From assembly GCF_031886125.1 (NCBI RefSeq), contig NZ_CP119391.1, positions 992,001 through 1,056,000 of the forward strand: a DNA stretch of 64,000 nt, given 5' to 3'. Below, in pieces: positions 1 to 8,936 of the stretch (position 1 is the first letter of the stretch; every line of letters starts with the position of its first letter). The notes under the pieces are model-generated. The model was not told the DNA's origin. It did not search any database and worked only from the letters and a program-made list of their open reading frames with translations. Both the position numbers and the translations under genes were made by a program. Source of the stretch: Halomonas piscis. Its GTDB lineage: Bacteria > Pseudomonadota > Gammaproteobacteria > Pseudomonadales > Halomonadaceae.

Positions 1-1
1 C

Positions 2-385
2 GCCATGGTCGGCGACGGCATCAACGACGCCCCGGCGCTGGCTACCGCGGATATCGGCATCGCCATGGGCGCGGCGGGTACCGATGTCGCCATCGAGAGC
101 GCCGACGTGGCGCTGATGGCCGACGATCTGGGCAAGATCGCCGAAGCGGTGGGCATGGCCAGGGCGACCCTGAACAACATCCGCCAGAACGTGGTGATTG
201 CGCTGCTGACCGTGGCGGGGCTGCTCGCCGGCGTCTTCGCCAACGAGGTGCACATGGCCGGCGGCATGTTTATCCACCAGGTCTCGGTGCTGGTGGTGGT
301 GGTCAACGGCATGCGGCTGATGCGCGCCCGCCCACTTCGCCAGCGTTCGGCGTTAGCCGCCGGAAGGCTGGCGCCGGCTGCCTAG
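2..385 (+). CDS. Heavy-metal translocating P-type ATPase, C-terminal part
   Basis: This is the 3' end of a P1B-type ATPase gene that enters from the left edge, so its start lies outside the window. The visible part opens with the conserved hinge motif [10 protein letters not shown] of the ATP-binding domain. It continues through the typical [13 protein letters not shown] stretch and ends in two hydrophobic segments around residues 60-105, the last membrane helices of the family. The enzyme would pump a soft or transition metal across the inner membrane with ATP. The selectivity motif (such as CPC) is not in the window, so copper versus zinc/cadmium cannot be decided. Its last 33 bases overlap the converging methyltransferase frame. 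Confidence 0.9.
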   Translation, partial: AMVGDGINDAPALATADIGIAMGAAGTDVAIESADVALMADDLGKIAEAVGMARATLNNIRQNVVIALLTVAGLLAGVFANEVHMAGGMFIHQVSVLVVVVNGMRLMRARPLRQRSALAAGRLAPAA

Positions 386-1246
386 CCGTTCGCGCCCTGT
401 ATCGCTGAGACGGGAAGGCCTCGCTGCGGCGAGGCCTGTGTCGTTCAGGGCGCCGGATCTCTCGGCTGGGGCAGTTTTCGCCCGGGCGCGGGTTTCCTCG
501 TCGGCGGTGGCGCAGACCAGCCGGCCGTTGGCAAACTCCAGAATGTACTGCTCGAGCAGGGCGTTCTCGCTTGCCCGCAGCAGCAGCGTCAGCCGGCTGC
601 CGCTGAGCTTGGCCGTTTTTACCCGGGCTTTTCGGCCGTTGCGCCAGGCGCTGGCAGTCACGTGCTGGTATTTCTGCTCGAGCGTGACGCGATACCGTCC
701 GCCGTCCGGGGTCGGCCACTCCCAGGTGCCGGCAACCCGGGCGGGGACTATCCACAGGTAGACGATGGCGCCGCTGAAGGTGCGCCGCTCGTCTGCCTGC
801 CAGTCGCCCATGTTGAAGGCGTGGGAGACGATCCGCGTGCCCGGGGCAAGCTCGCTGAGCAGCCGGGGGCGCAGCTCCACGTTGATTGAGTCGAGCAGAT
901 AGAGGGTGACGACGGTGGCTTCGCTGATGTCCGCGCTGAAAATATCGTCCTCGACAAAGTCGACCATGTATTCGACGCCCGCGGAGCCCGCGTACTCCAT
1001 GGCATCGGCCACGCGCAGCGGGTCAAGCTCGATCCCCACGGCGCGGGCATCGCGCTGCATGGCGGCGGCCACGACGATGCGGCCGTCGCCGGAGCCCAGG
1101 TCGTAGAGCACGTCCCGGCGGCCGACGTCGGCCAGACTCAGCATTTCGTCGACGACTTTCTCGTCCGTGGGCACGTAGGGCACATTTAAAAGCAGGTCCG
1201 GCTCAACCGAATAGTGATCAAGATCGCTGACTAAATCGCTGAACAA
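353..1246 (-). CDS. SAM-dependent methyltransferase-like protein
   Basis: A 297-residue protein with a class I methyltransferase core. The SAM-binding motif [16 protein letters not shown] lies near residues 45-60, an acidic IELDPLRV strand end follows, and EDDIF forms a further motif. The substrate is not evident. The last 45 or so residues are rich in Ala, Arg and Gly, look unlike folded protein, and read through a hairpin at 416-437 that resembles a terminator. The frame then overlaps the end of the ATPase gene on the other strand. This suggests that the original stop codon was lost or that the natural end lies near residue 250. The start codon is ATG at 1246; no alternative is clearly better. 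Confidence 0.75.
   Translation of the reverse strand: MFSDLVSDLDHYSVEPDLLLNVPYVPTDEKVVDEMLSLADVGRRDVLYDLGSGDGRIVVAAAMQRDARAVGIELDPLRVADAMEYAGSAGVEYMVDFVEDDIFSADISEATVVTLYLLDSINVELRPRLLSELAPGTRIVSHAFNMGDWQADERRTFSGAIVYLWIVPARVAGTWEWPTPDGGRYRVTLEQKYQHVTASAWRNGRKARVKTAKLSGSRLTLLLRASENALLEQYILEFANGRLVCATADEETRARAKTAPAERSGALNDTGLAAARPSRLSDTGRERLGSRRQPSGG
416..437. terminator. Candidate bidirectional terminator hairpin
   Basis: A perfect 9-bp inverted repeat, AGGCCTCGC with GCGAGGCCT, is separated by 4 bases just beyond the ATPase stop codon. The T-run on either side is weak, so factor-independent termination is uncertain. It lies inside the annotated C-terminal tail of the converging methyltransferase. 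Confidence 0.4.
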
Positions 1247-1342
1247 TGGCGTTTCCTATGTCGTTATTGGCTTATGTTTCCTCCGTGCCGGGGCAAAACA
1301 AGAGGTCGTTGGCTGCCGGGCGGTCGCGCGCCCGGGCGGGGC

Positions 1343-2548
1343 TCAGAGCGCCGGGTCCTCCACGTACCGGTTTCTGCCCGCCCCGAGCCCGGCAAGGGTC
1401 AGCAGCGCATAGACGCCGATCATGGTGATGATGGGCCCGGTCCAGGCGCCGGTGAGGTCGTACAGAAAGCCGATCAGCAGCGGGCCGCTGGCGGCCAGCA
1501 CATAGCCCACCGACTGGGCCATGCCCGAAAGCTTGGCTGCCAGCACGGCGTTTCGCGTGCGCATGCCGAGAAAGGCCAGCGACAGGCTGATCGACGACCC
1601 CGAGGCGAGCCCCAAAATGGTGATCCAGAAGAGGACAAGCGGCAGCGGGCCGCCGAACAGCAGCCCGGCAAAGCCGACGATGCCGCCGCTGCCGATAAGG
1701 GCAATAATGCCCAGCTGATGGGGGAATTTCTCGGCGAGTATCGGGGCAAAAAAGGTGCCCGGCAGGCTGATGAACTGAATATAGGAGAGCATCCAGCCCG
1801 AGGCGGCTCTCGAAAAACCGAAGTCGTGCATCATCTCCGGCAGCCAGGAGACGAGCACGTAGAAAACGAACGACTGCAGGCCCATGAACAAGGTCACCTG
1901 CCAGGCCAGGGGCGACTTCCACAGGCTGACGGGCGGCGGCGGCTGCACCGCCGGCGCCGCAGCGCTGCCGTGGCGTTCGGTACGATCGACGATCACCCAT
2001 ACGGCGACGCCCACAAGCGCCATCAGCCCCCAGGCGAGCAGGGAAAAGCTCCAGCCAAGCCCGCCGAGGCTGGCCAGGGGGACGGAAAGGCCGGCGGCGG
2101 TGGCGGCCAGGATGGCCATGGCCGTGGAGTAGAGGCTGGTCGTCCGGCCCACGCGATGGGGCAGCTTGTCCTTGATGAAGGCCGGCAGCAGCACGTTCAT
2201 CACGGCAATGCCGACGCCGATCACGGCCGTGCCGACAAACAGCGTGGCCGTCCACGGCATGGAGCGCACGGCGATGCCGCCGGCAAGCAGCATAAGGCCG
2301 GCAAGGATGCTGCGCGCGTTGCCCAGCCGGCCGCCGATGGCCGGGGCCAGAGGCGACATGACGGCAAACGCGACCAGGGGCAGGCCGGTGAGGATGCCGG
2401 CGCTCCAGTTGGCCAGGCCCAGGTGGTCGCGGATGGTGCCGAGCAGCGGCCCCACCGACGTAATGGCCGGGCGCAGGTTAAAGCCGACGAGAATGATGGC
2501 CAGCATGACCAGCGCCTGCTGCCGGGACTGCCCCGCCTGTGCCGTCAT
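1343..2548 (-). CDS. MFS transporter, CynX/NimT-like
   Basis: A 401-residue membrane protein with about twelve hydrophobic segments. It begins with the NLRPAITSVGPLL stretch typical of the CynX/NimT (cyanate or 2-nitroimidazole transporter) branch of the major facilitator superfamily. The chosen ATG at 2548 is preceded by an AGGGAGG ribosome-binding site; a longer reading frame upstream overlaps the neighbouring deaminase gene and is not credible. The gene follows the guanine-deaminase-like gene by about 50 bases on the same strand, so the two probably form one transcript, which makes a purine or related nitrogenous compound a reasonable substrate guess. The substrate itself is inference. Confidence 0.82.
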   Translation of the reverse strand: MTAQAGQSRQQALVMLAIILVGFNLRPAITSVGPLLGTIRDHLGLANWSAGILTGLPLVAFAVMSPLAPAIGGRLGNARSILAGLMLLAGGIAVRSMPWTATLFVGTAVIGVGIAVMNVLLPAFIKDKLPHRVGRTTSLYSTAMAILAATAAGLSVPLASLGGLGWSFSLLAWGLMALVGVAVWVIVDRTERHGSAAAPAVQPPPPVSLWKSPLAWQVTLFMGLQSFVFYVLVSWLPEMMHDFGFSRAASGWMLSYIQFISLPGTFFAPILAEKFPHQLGIIALIGSGGIVGFAGLLFGGPLPLVLFWITILGLASGSSISLSLAFLGMRTRNAVLAAKLSGMAQSVGYVLAASGPLLIGFLYDLTGAWTGPIITMIGVYALLTLAGLGAGRNRYVEDPAL

Positions 2549-2600
2549 CGTGATGCCTCCCTGCCGGGTGCCCAAGCGGGCCGAGATATCGGTCGCGGAC

Positions 2601-3074
2601 TCAGCCCAGCAGGGCCTGATAGCGCTCGAACGCTTCCCGGCTCTCGGGGTGGGGGAGGTGAACCACGTCGATGCCCTGATGGCCAAAGTTGCCCTGCATC
2701 TGCCGGTACAGCGACTCGGTGGAAAAACCGTAGGGGCCGCCCAGGTCGTCGTCTGCGGCGAACACAATGCGCGCCACGCCGGCCTGGATCATCGCCGCCA
2801 TGCACATGGCGCAAGGTTTGCCGCTGGCGTACATGGTCGTGCCCGTATGGCTCGCCTGGCGCTGGGCCTTGCCCGCATGGCGCAGCGCCTGGATTTCGGC
2901 GTGGGCGGTCAGGTCGTGGTCGATGTGGGCATCGTTGACCCCTTCGGCGACGATCTCGGTCCCCCGGGTCAGAACGGCGCCGAACGGCTCGCCGCCCTTG
3001 TCCGCGTTGGTCAGCGCCAGGGTGACGGCCTGATGGATCATTTGCTCATCAAAGCGTGACGTTTCCGAGGTCAT
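2601..3074 (-). CDS. Nucleoside/nucleobase deaminase, guanine deaminase-like
   Basis: A 157-residue member of the cytidine/deoxycytidylate deaminase fold. The zinc-binding and catalytic motifs are visible as TAHAEIQAL (HAE, about residue 58) and PCAMCM (PCxxC, about residue 88). Length and the FGAVL and ESLYRQMQGNF regions fit the short GuaD-type guanine deaminases and relatives rather than TadA, which has a different C-terminal helix. The predicted reaction is hydrolytic deamination of a purine base such as guanine to xanthine. It is the first gene of a two-gene minus-strand unit with the MFS transporter. A purine-catabolic role agrees with the 8-oxoguanine deaminase and NCS2 permease 3-4 kb away, although these are separately transcribed. 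Confidence 0.82.
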   Translation of the reverse strand: MTSETSRFDEQMIHQAVTLALTNADKGGEPFGAVLTRGTEIVAEGVNDAHIDHDLTAHAEIQALRHAGKAQRQASHTGTTMYASGKPCAMCMAAMIQAGVARIVFAADDDLGGPYGFSTESLYRQMQGNFGHQGIDVVHLPHPESREAFERYQALLG

Positions 3075-3192
3075 CAGCTATTCCTTTTTCTTGAAATACC
3101 AACTTTTATTATACGTTAGGGTAATAAAACAGGGCGGGGCTGGCAAACGACCCCGCTCGAGTCAACATATCGATAACAACAGGGTGATAACG

Positions 3193-4905
3193 ATGGCGAC
3201 CTATCCGGCAGATAAAAACCGCGTTCTCAATAACCACTACAGCAGCAGCGCAAATTTTTATGAAAGCGATCTGATGCTGCAGGATTTTTTAAGGCGCAAG
3301 CTCTCCGCTGAAGCCTACGAGTCGGTTGAAGGCAGGCTTGAGCAAATGGGGGAGACGGCAGCCCGGGAAATGGATGCCTTGTCCCTGAAAGCGGATCGTC
3401 AGAGTCCCCGGCTTCATAAACGCGACGCCTGGGGGGAAGCTGTCGATCACATCGAGTTTCATCCCGCCTACCATCGGCTGATGGAAATCGCCGCGGAAAG
3501 CGGCATGTTCACGGTGAAGTGGAGCCCGGCGTGGAGGCAGCGCTACCCCGATGAGCGCCATCTGCTGAGCTTTGGCATCAGCTCCCTGTACGGCCTGGCG
3601 GAAACGGGGGTCTATTGCCCGCTGTGCATGACCGACGGCGCGGCGGTGCTCATCGACCGGTTCTGTGACGAAGCGGATAAAGCGCGCCTGCTGCCCGCTG
3701 TTTACGCCTCCTCTCTTGAGGAGATGAAAACGGGCGCCATGTACCTGACCGAAAAGGCGGGCGGCTCCGACGTCGGCGCGACGCTGGCGGTCGCCGAGCA
3801 TTGGGAGGGCAAAACCTATGCGCTGACCGGGGAAAAATGGTTTTGCAGCAACGCCGACGGCGATATTGCCTTTGTTCTGGCGCGCACTCACTCTGATGAT
3901 ACCCGCCCTGACAAAACCAGCCCTGATAACAGGCGAACGGCAGGGCTTTCGATTTTCCTGGTGGAAAAAGCGCTTCCCGATGGCAAAAGAAATCCGATGG
4001 ATATCATCCGGCTGAAAGACAAGCTGGGCGTGCGCTCCATGGCCAGCGCAGAAATCATGCTGCAAAAAACCCGGGGGACGCTGGTCGGCGAAGAAGGCCA
4101 GGGCTTTAAAATCATGACGGCCATGATCAATCTTTCCCGGGTGTATAACTCGATGGCCGCTCATTCGGCGTCCAAGCGCGCCTTGATGGAGGCCTATCAG
4201 TTTTTGCGGGGCCGCGACACCTTTGGCCGTAACGCCCTGGATCATCCGCTTGTTCGCAAAAAGCTCGAGGAGCTGGGCGCCTTGAATACCGCCTGCTTTT
4301 ATCTGGTGTGGCGGGCCGTCGAAGCGCTGGACAGCGAGGACGAAAAGGAAAGCAGCCTGCTTCGGTTGCTGACGCCCATGGCCAAGAAGTGGTCGGCGGA
4401 AATCGGCGTTTACCTGACGCGCGAAGCCATGGAGCTAACGGGCGGTATCGGCTATATCGAAGATCACATCATGCCCAGGCTGATGCGCGACGTGATGGTG
4501 CTGCCCATCTGGGAGGGGGCCGGCAATATCATGCTGCTCGATATGCTCCGCGCCTCGGGCAAGTCGGAGGGGCTCGCCGTGATGCTGGAACACATTGCGC
4601 GCTCCGTCTCCGATCCGGTGCACGGCAGCTGGGTAAAAAGGGAAAGCGAGGCGCTGAGGGCGTATTCGAAAGAGCTTTTCGCGATGGAGAGCGAGGCCAT
4701 GCAGTATAACGCCCCCGCCTTTTTCAATCGGCTTACCCGCCTGTTTCAAATGAGCGTGATGATCGAGGCGCGTGACGGCGCCAATGAGCGTTGGATCGAT
4801 CCGGCGCTTCGGGTGCTGCGCCGTCAAGGCGAAGGCGAAACCCTGGCCCCTGAAGCGGTGCCTTCCAGGGAGGTGATAGAAGACATGTTAGCCTGGAAGG
4901 CGTGA
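3193..4905 (+). CDS. Acyl-CoA dehydrogenase family protein
   Basis: A 570-residue flavoprotein of the long acyl-CoA dehydrogenase branch that includes AidB-like and fadE-like proteins. Visible family motifs are MYLTEKAGGSDVGA (FAD/substrate region, about residue 178), GEKWFCSNADGD, RDTFGRNALDHPLV and the ELTGGIGYIED segment near residue 415. Members oxidise acyl-CoA thioesters at C2-C3 and pass electrons to ETF; the exact acyl substrate is unknown. The ATG at 3193 is preceded by AGGGTGAT. Codons here are somewhat more AT-rich than in the neighbours. It is monocistronic in appearance, with rtcB starting about 100 bases downstream behind its own strong ribosome-binding site. Confidence 0.85.
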   Translation: MATYPADKNRVLNNHYSSSANFYESDLMLQDFLRRKLSAEAYESVEGRLEQMGETAAREMDALSLKADRQSPRLHKRDAWGEAVDHIEFHPAYHRLMEIAAESGMFTVKWSPAWRQRYPDERHLLSFGISSLYGLAETGVYCPLCMTDGAAVLIDRFCDEADKARLLPAVYASSLEEMKTGAMYLTEKAGGSDVGATLAVAEHWEGKTYALTGEKWFCSNADGDIAFVLARTHSDDTRPDKTSPDNRRTAGLSIFLVEKALPDGKRNPMDIIRLKDKLGVRSMASAEIMLQKTRGTLVGEEGQGFKIMTAMINLSRVYNSMAAHSASKRALMEAYQFLRGRDTFGRNALDHPLVRKKLEELGALNTACFYLVWRAVEALDSEDEKESSLLRLLTPMAKKWSAEIGVYLTREAMELTGGIGYIEDHIMPRLMRDVMVLPIWEGAGNIMLLDMLRASGKSEGLAVMLEHIARSVSDPVHGSWVKRESEALRAYSKELFAMESEAMQYNAPAFFNRLTRLFQMSVMIEARDGANERWIDPALRVLRRQGEGETLAPEAVPSREVIEDMLAWKA

Positions 4906-5008
4906 TTGATACGATAAAGTAATAACGCCGCGGGCGGGAAAGCGGCCACCGTGCGGTTGCCGACCCCGCAGAGCGGCGCGACAAGAGGAGGGCAGAGAGG
5001 AGGACGGA

Positions 5009-6199
5009 ATGACACAGACAAACGTCAGACCCTTTTCGGGAAAGGCAGTGATCGATACCGAGGCGCTGCCGATCAAGCTGTGGCTCGACGAAAGCGAGCT
5101 GGGGCAGGGGGCGCTGGATCAGGCCCGGGATCTGGCCAATCTGCCCTATGCCTTTCGCCATATTGCCATCATGCCCGACAGCCACCAGGGCTACGGCATG
5201 CCCATTGGCGGAGTGCTGGCCACCCGGGACGCCATTGTACCCAACGCCGTGGGCGTGGATATCGGCTGCGGCATGGGCTCGCTGCGCACGGACCTTGACG
5301 ATATCGGCACGGCGGACCTGAAAGCGATCATGAAGCAGATCCGCAAAACGGTTCCCGTGGGGTCGGCGCACCACAAAACGCCCCAGGATGAAGCCTGGAT
5401 GCCCGAGCGCAAGGGCGAGCTGCCCGTGGTGGAGGCGCAGTACGACAGGGCGCTTTACCAGCTGGGCACTCTGGGCGGCGGCAACCACTTCATCGAGGTG
5501 CAGAAAGGCTCGGATGGCCATGTCTGGATCATGGTGCATTCCGGTTCGCGAAACCTGGGCTTCACCGTGGCGAGCCACTACCACGAGGTGGCCAAAAGCC
5601 TGAACGAGGCGGATGGCGACCCGCTGCCGCCGGACCTGTCGCACCTGCCGAAAACGTCCGAATTCTTCGCCCTCTATCGGGACGAAATGAACTACTGCCT
5701 CGAGTTTGCCCTGGCCAACCGGCAGCTGATGATGGAGCGCGTCAAACAGGCGTTTGTCGAGGTGATGGGCGACATCGACTTCTCGCACTTTATCAACAAG
5801 CCCCATAACTTCGCCGCCGAGGAAGCGCATTTCGGCGAGCGGGTGATGGTCCACCGCAAGGGCGCGACCCGGGCCCGGGCCGGCGAGTGGGGCATGATCC
5901 CCGGCTCCCAGGGCACGCGCTCCTTTCTGGTCACGGGCAAGGGCGAGGCCTTTTCCTTCCACTCCTGCTCCCACGGCGCCGGGCGGGTGATGAGCCGTGC
6001 CCGGGCGCGCAAGACGCTGGACTTCAAGGCCGAAGCGAAGCGGCTCAAGGAGCAGGGGGTGCTTCACGCCCTGCGCGGGCGCAAGGATCTGGACGAGGCG
6101 CCGGGCTCGTACAAGGACATCGATACGGTGATGCGCAACCAGAAAGACCTTGTCGATGTTCAGGTCGAGCTTGCGCCGCTGGCCGTGGTCAAGGGCTGA
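5009..6199 (+). CDS. rtcB: RtcB family RNA-splicing ligase
   Basis: A 396-residue protein with the hallmarks of the RtcB ligase family, which joins 2',3'-cyclic phosphate or 3'-phosphate RNA ends to 5'-OH ends using GTP and Mn2+. Metal-binding and active-site motifs are seen as MPDSHQGYGMPIGG (about residue 55), VGVDIGCGMG (about 82), LGGGNHFIEV (about 154) and MVHSGSRNLG (about 175). The guanylylated-histidine region is recognisable near SCSHGAGRVMSR. The start is ATG at 5009 after a purine-rich GAGGAGGACGG sequence. No rtcA or archease gene is adjacent, so it may act in RNA repair without the RtcA cyclase, or its partners may be elsewhere. Confidence 0.93.
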   Translation: MTQTNVRPFSGKAVIDTEALPIKLWLDESELGQGALDQARDLANLPYAFRHIAIMPDSHQGYGMPIGGVLATRDAIVPNAVGVDIGCGMGSLRTDLDDIGTADLKAIMKQIRKTVPVGSAHHKTPQDEAWMPERKGELPVVEAQYDRALYQLGTLGGGNHFIEVQKGSDGHVWIMVHSGSRNLGFTVASHYHEVAKSLNEADGDPLPPDLSHLPKTSEFFALYRDEMNYCLEFALANRQLMMERVKQAFVEVMGDIDFSHFINKPHNFAAEEAHFGERVMVHRKGATRARAGEWGMIPGSQGTRSFLVTGKGEAFSFHSCSHGAGRVMSRARARKTLDFKAEAKRLKEQGVLHALRGRKDLDEAPGSYKDIDTVMRNQKDLVDVQVELAPLAVVKG

Positions 6200-6257
6200 G
6201 GCCAAAGGCTGGGCCAGAGGTACGGCTAAAGTCGATAGGCGAACGGCCAAACCGATA

Positions 6258-6275
6258 GTTGACCTTTTGGTCAGC
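6258..6275. promoter_or_regulatory. Candidate operator in the 6200-6458 leader
   Basis: The 259-base gap between rtcB and the deaminase gene contains a near-perfect palindrome, GTTGACC-TTTT-GGTCAGC, shaped like a GntR- or similar family operator. A TATACA sequence follows about 55 bases downstream. The last 130 bases before the start codon can form short GC-rich hairpins, but I could not match them to a named riboswitch. Confidence 0.3.
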
Positions 6276-6458
6276 TTTGACAGACACTCGGCCTGTCGCC
6301 AGTGCACAACAAGACGCCAGAGCGGTATACAAGGCACGGTGACAGACTCCGTAGACAACGACTGCCACCGGCACTATGCAAGGCACCTGAACCACCGAGC
6401 CGTGGGTAACCCTTCGTTGCGGTAAAAGGGCGGTCTTTCCCGAGCCGAGGAAAGTTCC

Positions 6459-7808
6459 ATGACTGATAGCTCTCGCACTCTGTGGGTGCGCAATCCGCTG
6501 GCCTGCCTGGATAACGAGGCGCGCGGCGGCGTGGTGATACGCGGCACGCGCATTATCGAAAAGGTTGCCGCCGGCGCCCGGCCCCGGGCGCCGATAGACG
6601 AGGTGTTCGATGCCTCCCGGCACGTGCTGCTGCCGGGGCTGGTGAACACCCACCACCATTTCTACCAGACCCTGACCCGAGCCTATTCGCCGGCGCTGAA
6701 CAAGGCGCTGTTCCCCTGGCTGACCACGCTTTACGACGTCTGGGCCAGGCTCGACGAAGATCAGCTGGGCCTGGCAAGCGAGCTTGCCATGGTCGAGCTT
6801 TTACTCTCCGGCTGCACCACCGTGGCCGATCACCACTACGTGTTTTCCGGCAAGCTCACCGGCGCCATCGATCGCCAGGTCGAGACCGCCGAGCGGCTGG
6901 GCGTGCGCGCTTCGCTGACCCGGGGGTCCATGAGCCTGGGCAAGGAAGACGGCGGGCTGCCGCCGCAGTCCGTGGTCCAGGACGAGGCGTCGATCCTTGC
7001 CGACAGCGAGCGGCTGATCGAGCGTTATCATCAGCGCGGCGACGGCGCCATGATCACCGTGGCACTGGCGCCGTGCTCGCCGTTTTCCGTGAGCCGCGAG
7101 CTGATGCGCGAAAGCGCTCGGCTGGCGCGGGACAAGGACGTGCGCCTGCATACCCACCTGGCGGAAACCGCCGACGAAACTGCCTACTGCGTAAAGCTCT
7201 TTGGCATGCGCCCGCTGGACTACGTGGAAGACTGCGGCTGGCTGTCCGACCGCACCTGGCTTGCCCACGGCATCCATTTCAACGACGACGAGATCGAGCG
7301 CCTGGGCCAGGCGGGTACCGGCATTGCCCACTGCCCGTCGTCCAACATGGTGCTGGGCTCGGGGCTGTGCCGCACCCTGGAGCTTGAGCGCGCCGGCGCA
7401 CCGGTGGGCATCGCCGTCGACGGCTCGGCCTCCAACGACCATTCCAACCTCGCCGAGGAAATGCGCCAGGCCCTGCTGCTCGGACGGCTACATTACGGCC
7501 CCGATCAGCTGTCCCACGAGACGGTGCTGCGCTGGGCGACCCAGGGCAGCGCGGCCTGCCTGGGGCGCAGTGACATCGGCGGGCTGGAGCCTGGCCAGCA
7601 GGCGGATCTGGCGCTTTTCACCCTGGACGAGGCGCGCTTTTCCGGCGCGGAGAACCCGCTGGCCGCGCTGCTTTTGTGCGGCGCCCACCGGGCCGACCGG
7701 GTGATGGTGGCCGGCCGCTGGAAGGTCACGAACGGTGAACCCTGCGGCGTGGATCTTGACGCGCTGCTGCACCGCCACGACGCGGCGGCCCGCCGGCTGA
7801 CAAGCTGA
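6459..7808 (+). CDS. 8-oxoguanine deaminase (amidohydrolase family)
   Basis: A 449-residue TIM-barrel amidohydrolase of the TrzA/AtzB group. Metal ligands are visible as NTHHHFYQTLTRAYSPALN (HxH, about residue 65), HTHLAET (about 236), AHGIHFND (about 270) and VDGSASNDHSNL (about 323). The NTHHHFYQTLTR motif and PWLTTLYDVWARL match the group characterised as 8-oxoguanine deaminase, which converts 8-oxoguanine (and isocytosine) to urate plus ammonia. It is followed about 70 bases later by an NCS2 nucleobase permease, which supports purine salvage or catabolism. The start is ATG at 6459 after a CGAGGAAAG site. Confidence 0.87.
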   Translation: MTDSSRTLWVRNPLACLDNEARGGVVIRGTRIIEKVAAGARPRAPIDEVFDASRHVLLPGLVNTHHHFYQTLTRAYSPALNKALFPWLTTLYDVWARLDEDQLGLASELAMVELLLSGCTTVADHHYVFSGKLTGAIDRQVETAERLGVRASLTRGSMSLGKEDGGLPPQSVVQDEASILADSERLIERYHQRGDGAMITVALAPCSPFSVSRELMRESARLARDKDVRLHTHLAETADETAYCVKLFGMRPLDYVEDCGWLSDRTWLAHGIHFNDDEIERLGQAGTGIAHCPSSNMVLGSGLCRTLELERAGAPVGIAVDGSASNDHSNLAEEMRQALLLGRLHYGPDQLSHETVLRWATQGSAACLGRSDIGGLEPGQQADLALFTLDEARFSGAENPLAALLLCGAHRADRVMVAGRWKVTNGEPCGVDLDALLHRHDAAARRLTS

Positions 7809-8887
7809 GGCTCTGCGTCGCGATTTCTTACCGCTAAAGCACGACAACAACAACGCCAATCGGCAGGAGATATAGCCATGTCTGATGCGAACGCAGCACC
7901 CGGAGATAACACGGCGCCCGGCTCCGGCCAGAAGCCGGTGCGCAGCACCCACGACGTCAACGCCATGCCGCCTTTGGGGCGTGCCATACCGCTGGGGATC
8001 CAGCACGTGCTGGCGATGTTTGTGAGCAACGTCGCGGTTCCCATCATCATCGCCAACGCGGCGGATCTTTCCGAGGCGCGAACCACGTTGATGATCCAGG
8101 CGGCGATGTTCGTCGCCGGGGTGGCGACGCTGATCCAGTCGCTGGGGGTTGGCCGCATCGGCGCGCGGCTGCCCATTGTCATGGGAACGAGCTTCGGCTT
8201 TGTGCCCATCCTCATCCCCATCGCCGTGGGCATGGGCGTCCCCGCCGCGCTGGGCGCGGCGCTGTGCGGAGGCATCGCCATGGCGGTGGTCGGGCTGCTG
8301 CTGCCCTGGTTCCGCTTTCTCTTTCCGCCGGTGGTCACCGGTACCTTCGTGATCATGATCGGGGTGCTGCTGATGCCGGTGGCGTTTTCTCACGTGGGCG
8401 GCGGCTTTGGCGTGAGCGACTTCGGCGCGCCCCGCCATATCCTCATGGCGGCAGTGGTGCTGGTCGTGACTCTGGGCATGCACCAGTTCGGCCGGGGCAT
8501 CTGGTCGGAAATCGCCCCGCTGGCCGGGCTGCTGCTGGGCTATGTGGTCGCGCTGTTGATGGGCGCGGTGGACTTCTCAAGCGTCGGCGAGGCGGCGTGG
8601 TTTTCGCTGCCCGTCCCGCTGGCCATCGGCATCGAATTCAAGCTGGCGGCGATCCTGCCCATTGTGCTTTTGTCCCTGGTGACCTGCGCGGAGTCCATCG
8701 GCGACATCGTCGGTACCACGGCGGGCGGGCTGAACCGCGAGCCCACCCAGAGAGAGCTTTCCGGCGGCGTGATGGCCGACGGGCTGTGCAGCGTCTTTGC
8801 CGCCATCTTCAACGCCTACCCGCAGATCAGCTTCAGCCAGAACGTCGGCGTGGTGGCGCTGACCGGGGTGGTCAGCCGCTACGTGGT

Positions 8888-8899
8888 GGCCATTGGCGG
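8888..8899. repeat. Left 12-bp target site duplication of the IS4 element
   Basis: GGCCATTGGCGG directly abuts the left inverted repeat and recurs exactly at the right end. A 12-bp duplication lies in the range known for IS4-group elements. Confidence 0.95.
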
Positions 8900-8900
8900 T

Positions 8901-8936
8901 AATGCCAGTCAGTTAACGCTGACTGGCATTTTTCTT
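8901..8936 (+). terminator. Terminator-like hairpin at the left end of the IS4 element
   Basis: AATGCCAGTCAG pairs perfectly with CTGACTGGCATT across a 6-base loop and is followed by TTTCTT. The 5' arm is part of the terminal inverted repeat, so the element duplicates its own end sequence to build the hairpin. Transcripts coming in from the permease promoter would meet it within the first 40 bases. It could also end the transposase transcript read in the other direction. Confidence 0.6.

Noticed and set aside
1274..2938. Long plus-strand open frame of 554 codons
   Set aside because: It is antisense to the MFS transporter and deaminase genes, is rich in Arg, Gly, Gln and Pro, and has no recognisable motif. 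It is a shadow of GC-rich codons.
4733..6358. Minus-strand open frame of 541 codons
   Set aside because: It runs antisense to the acyl-CoA dehydrogenase end and the whole of rtcB and has the composition of a reverse-complement frame.
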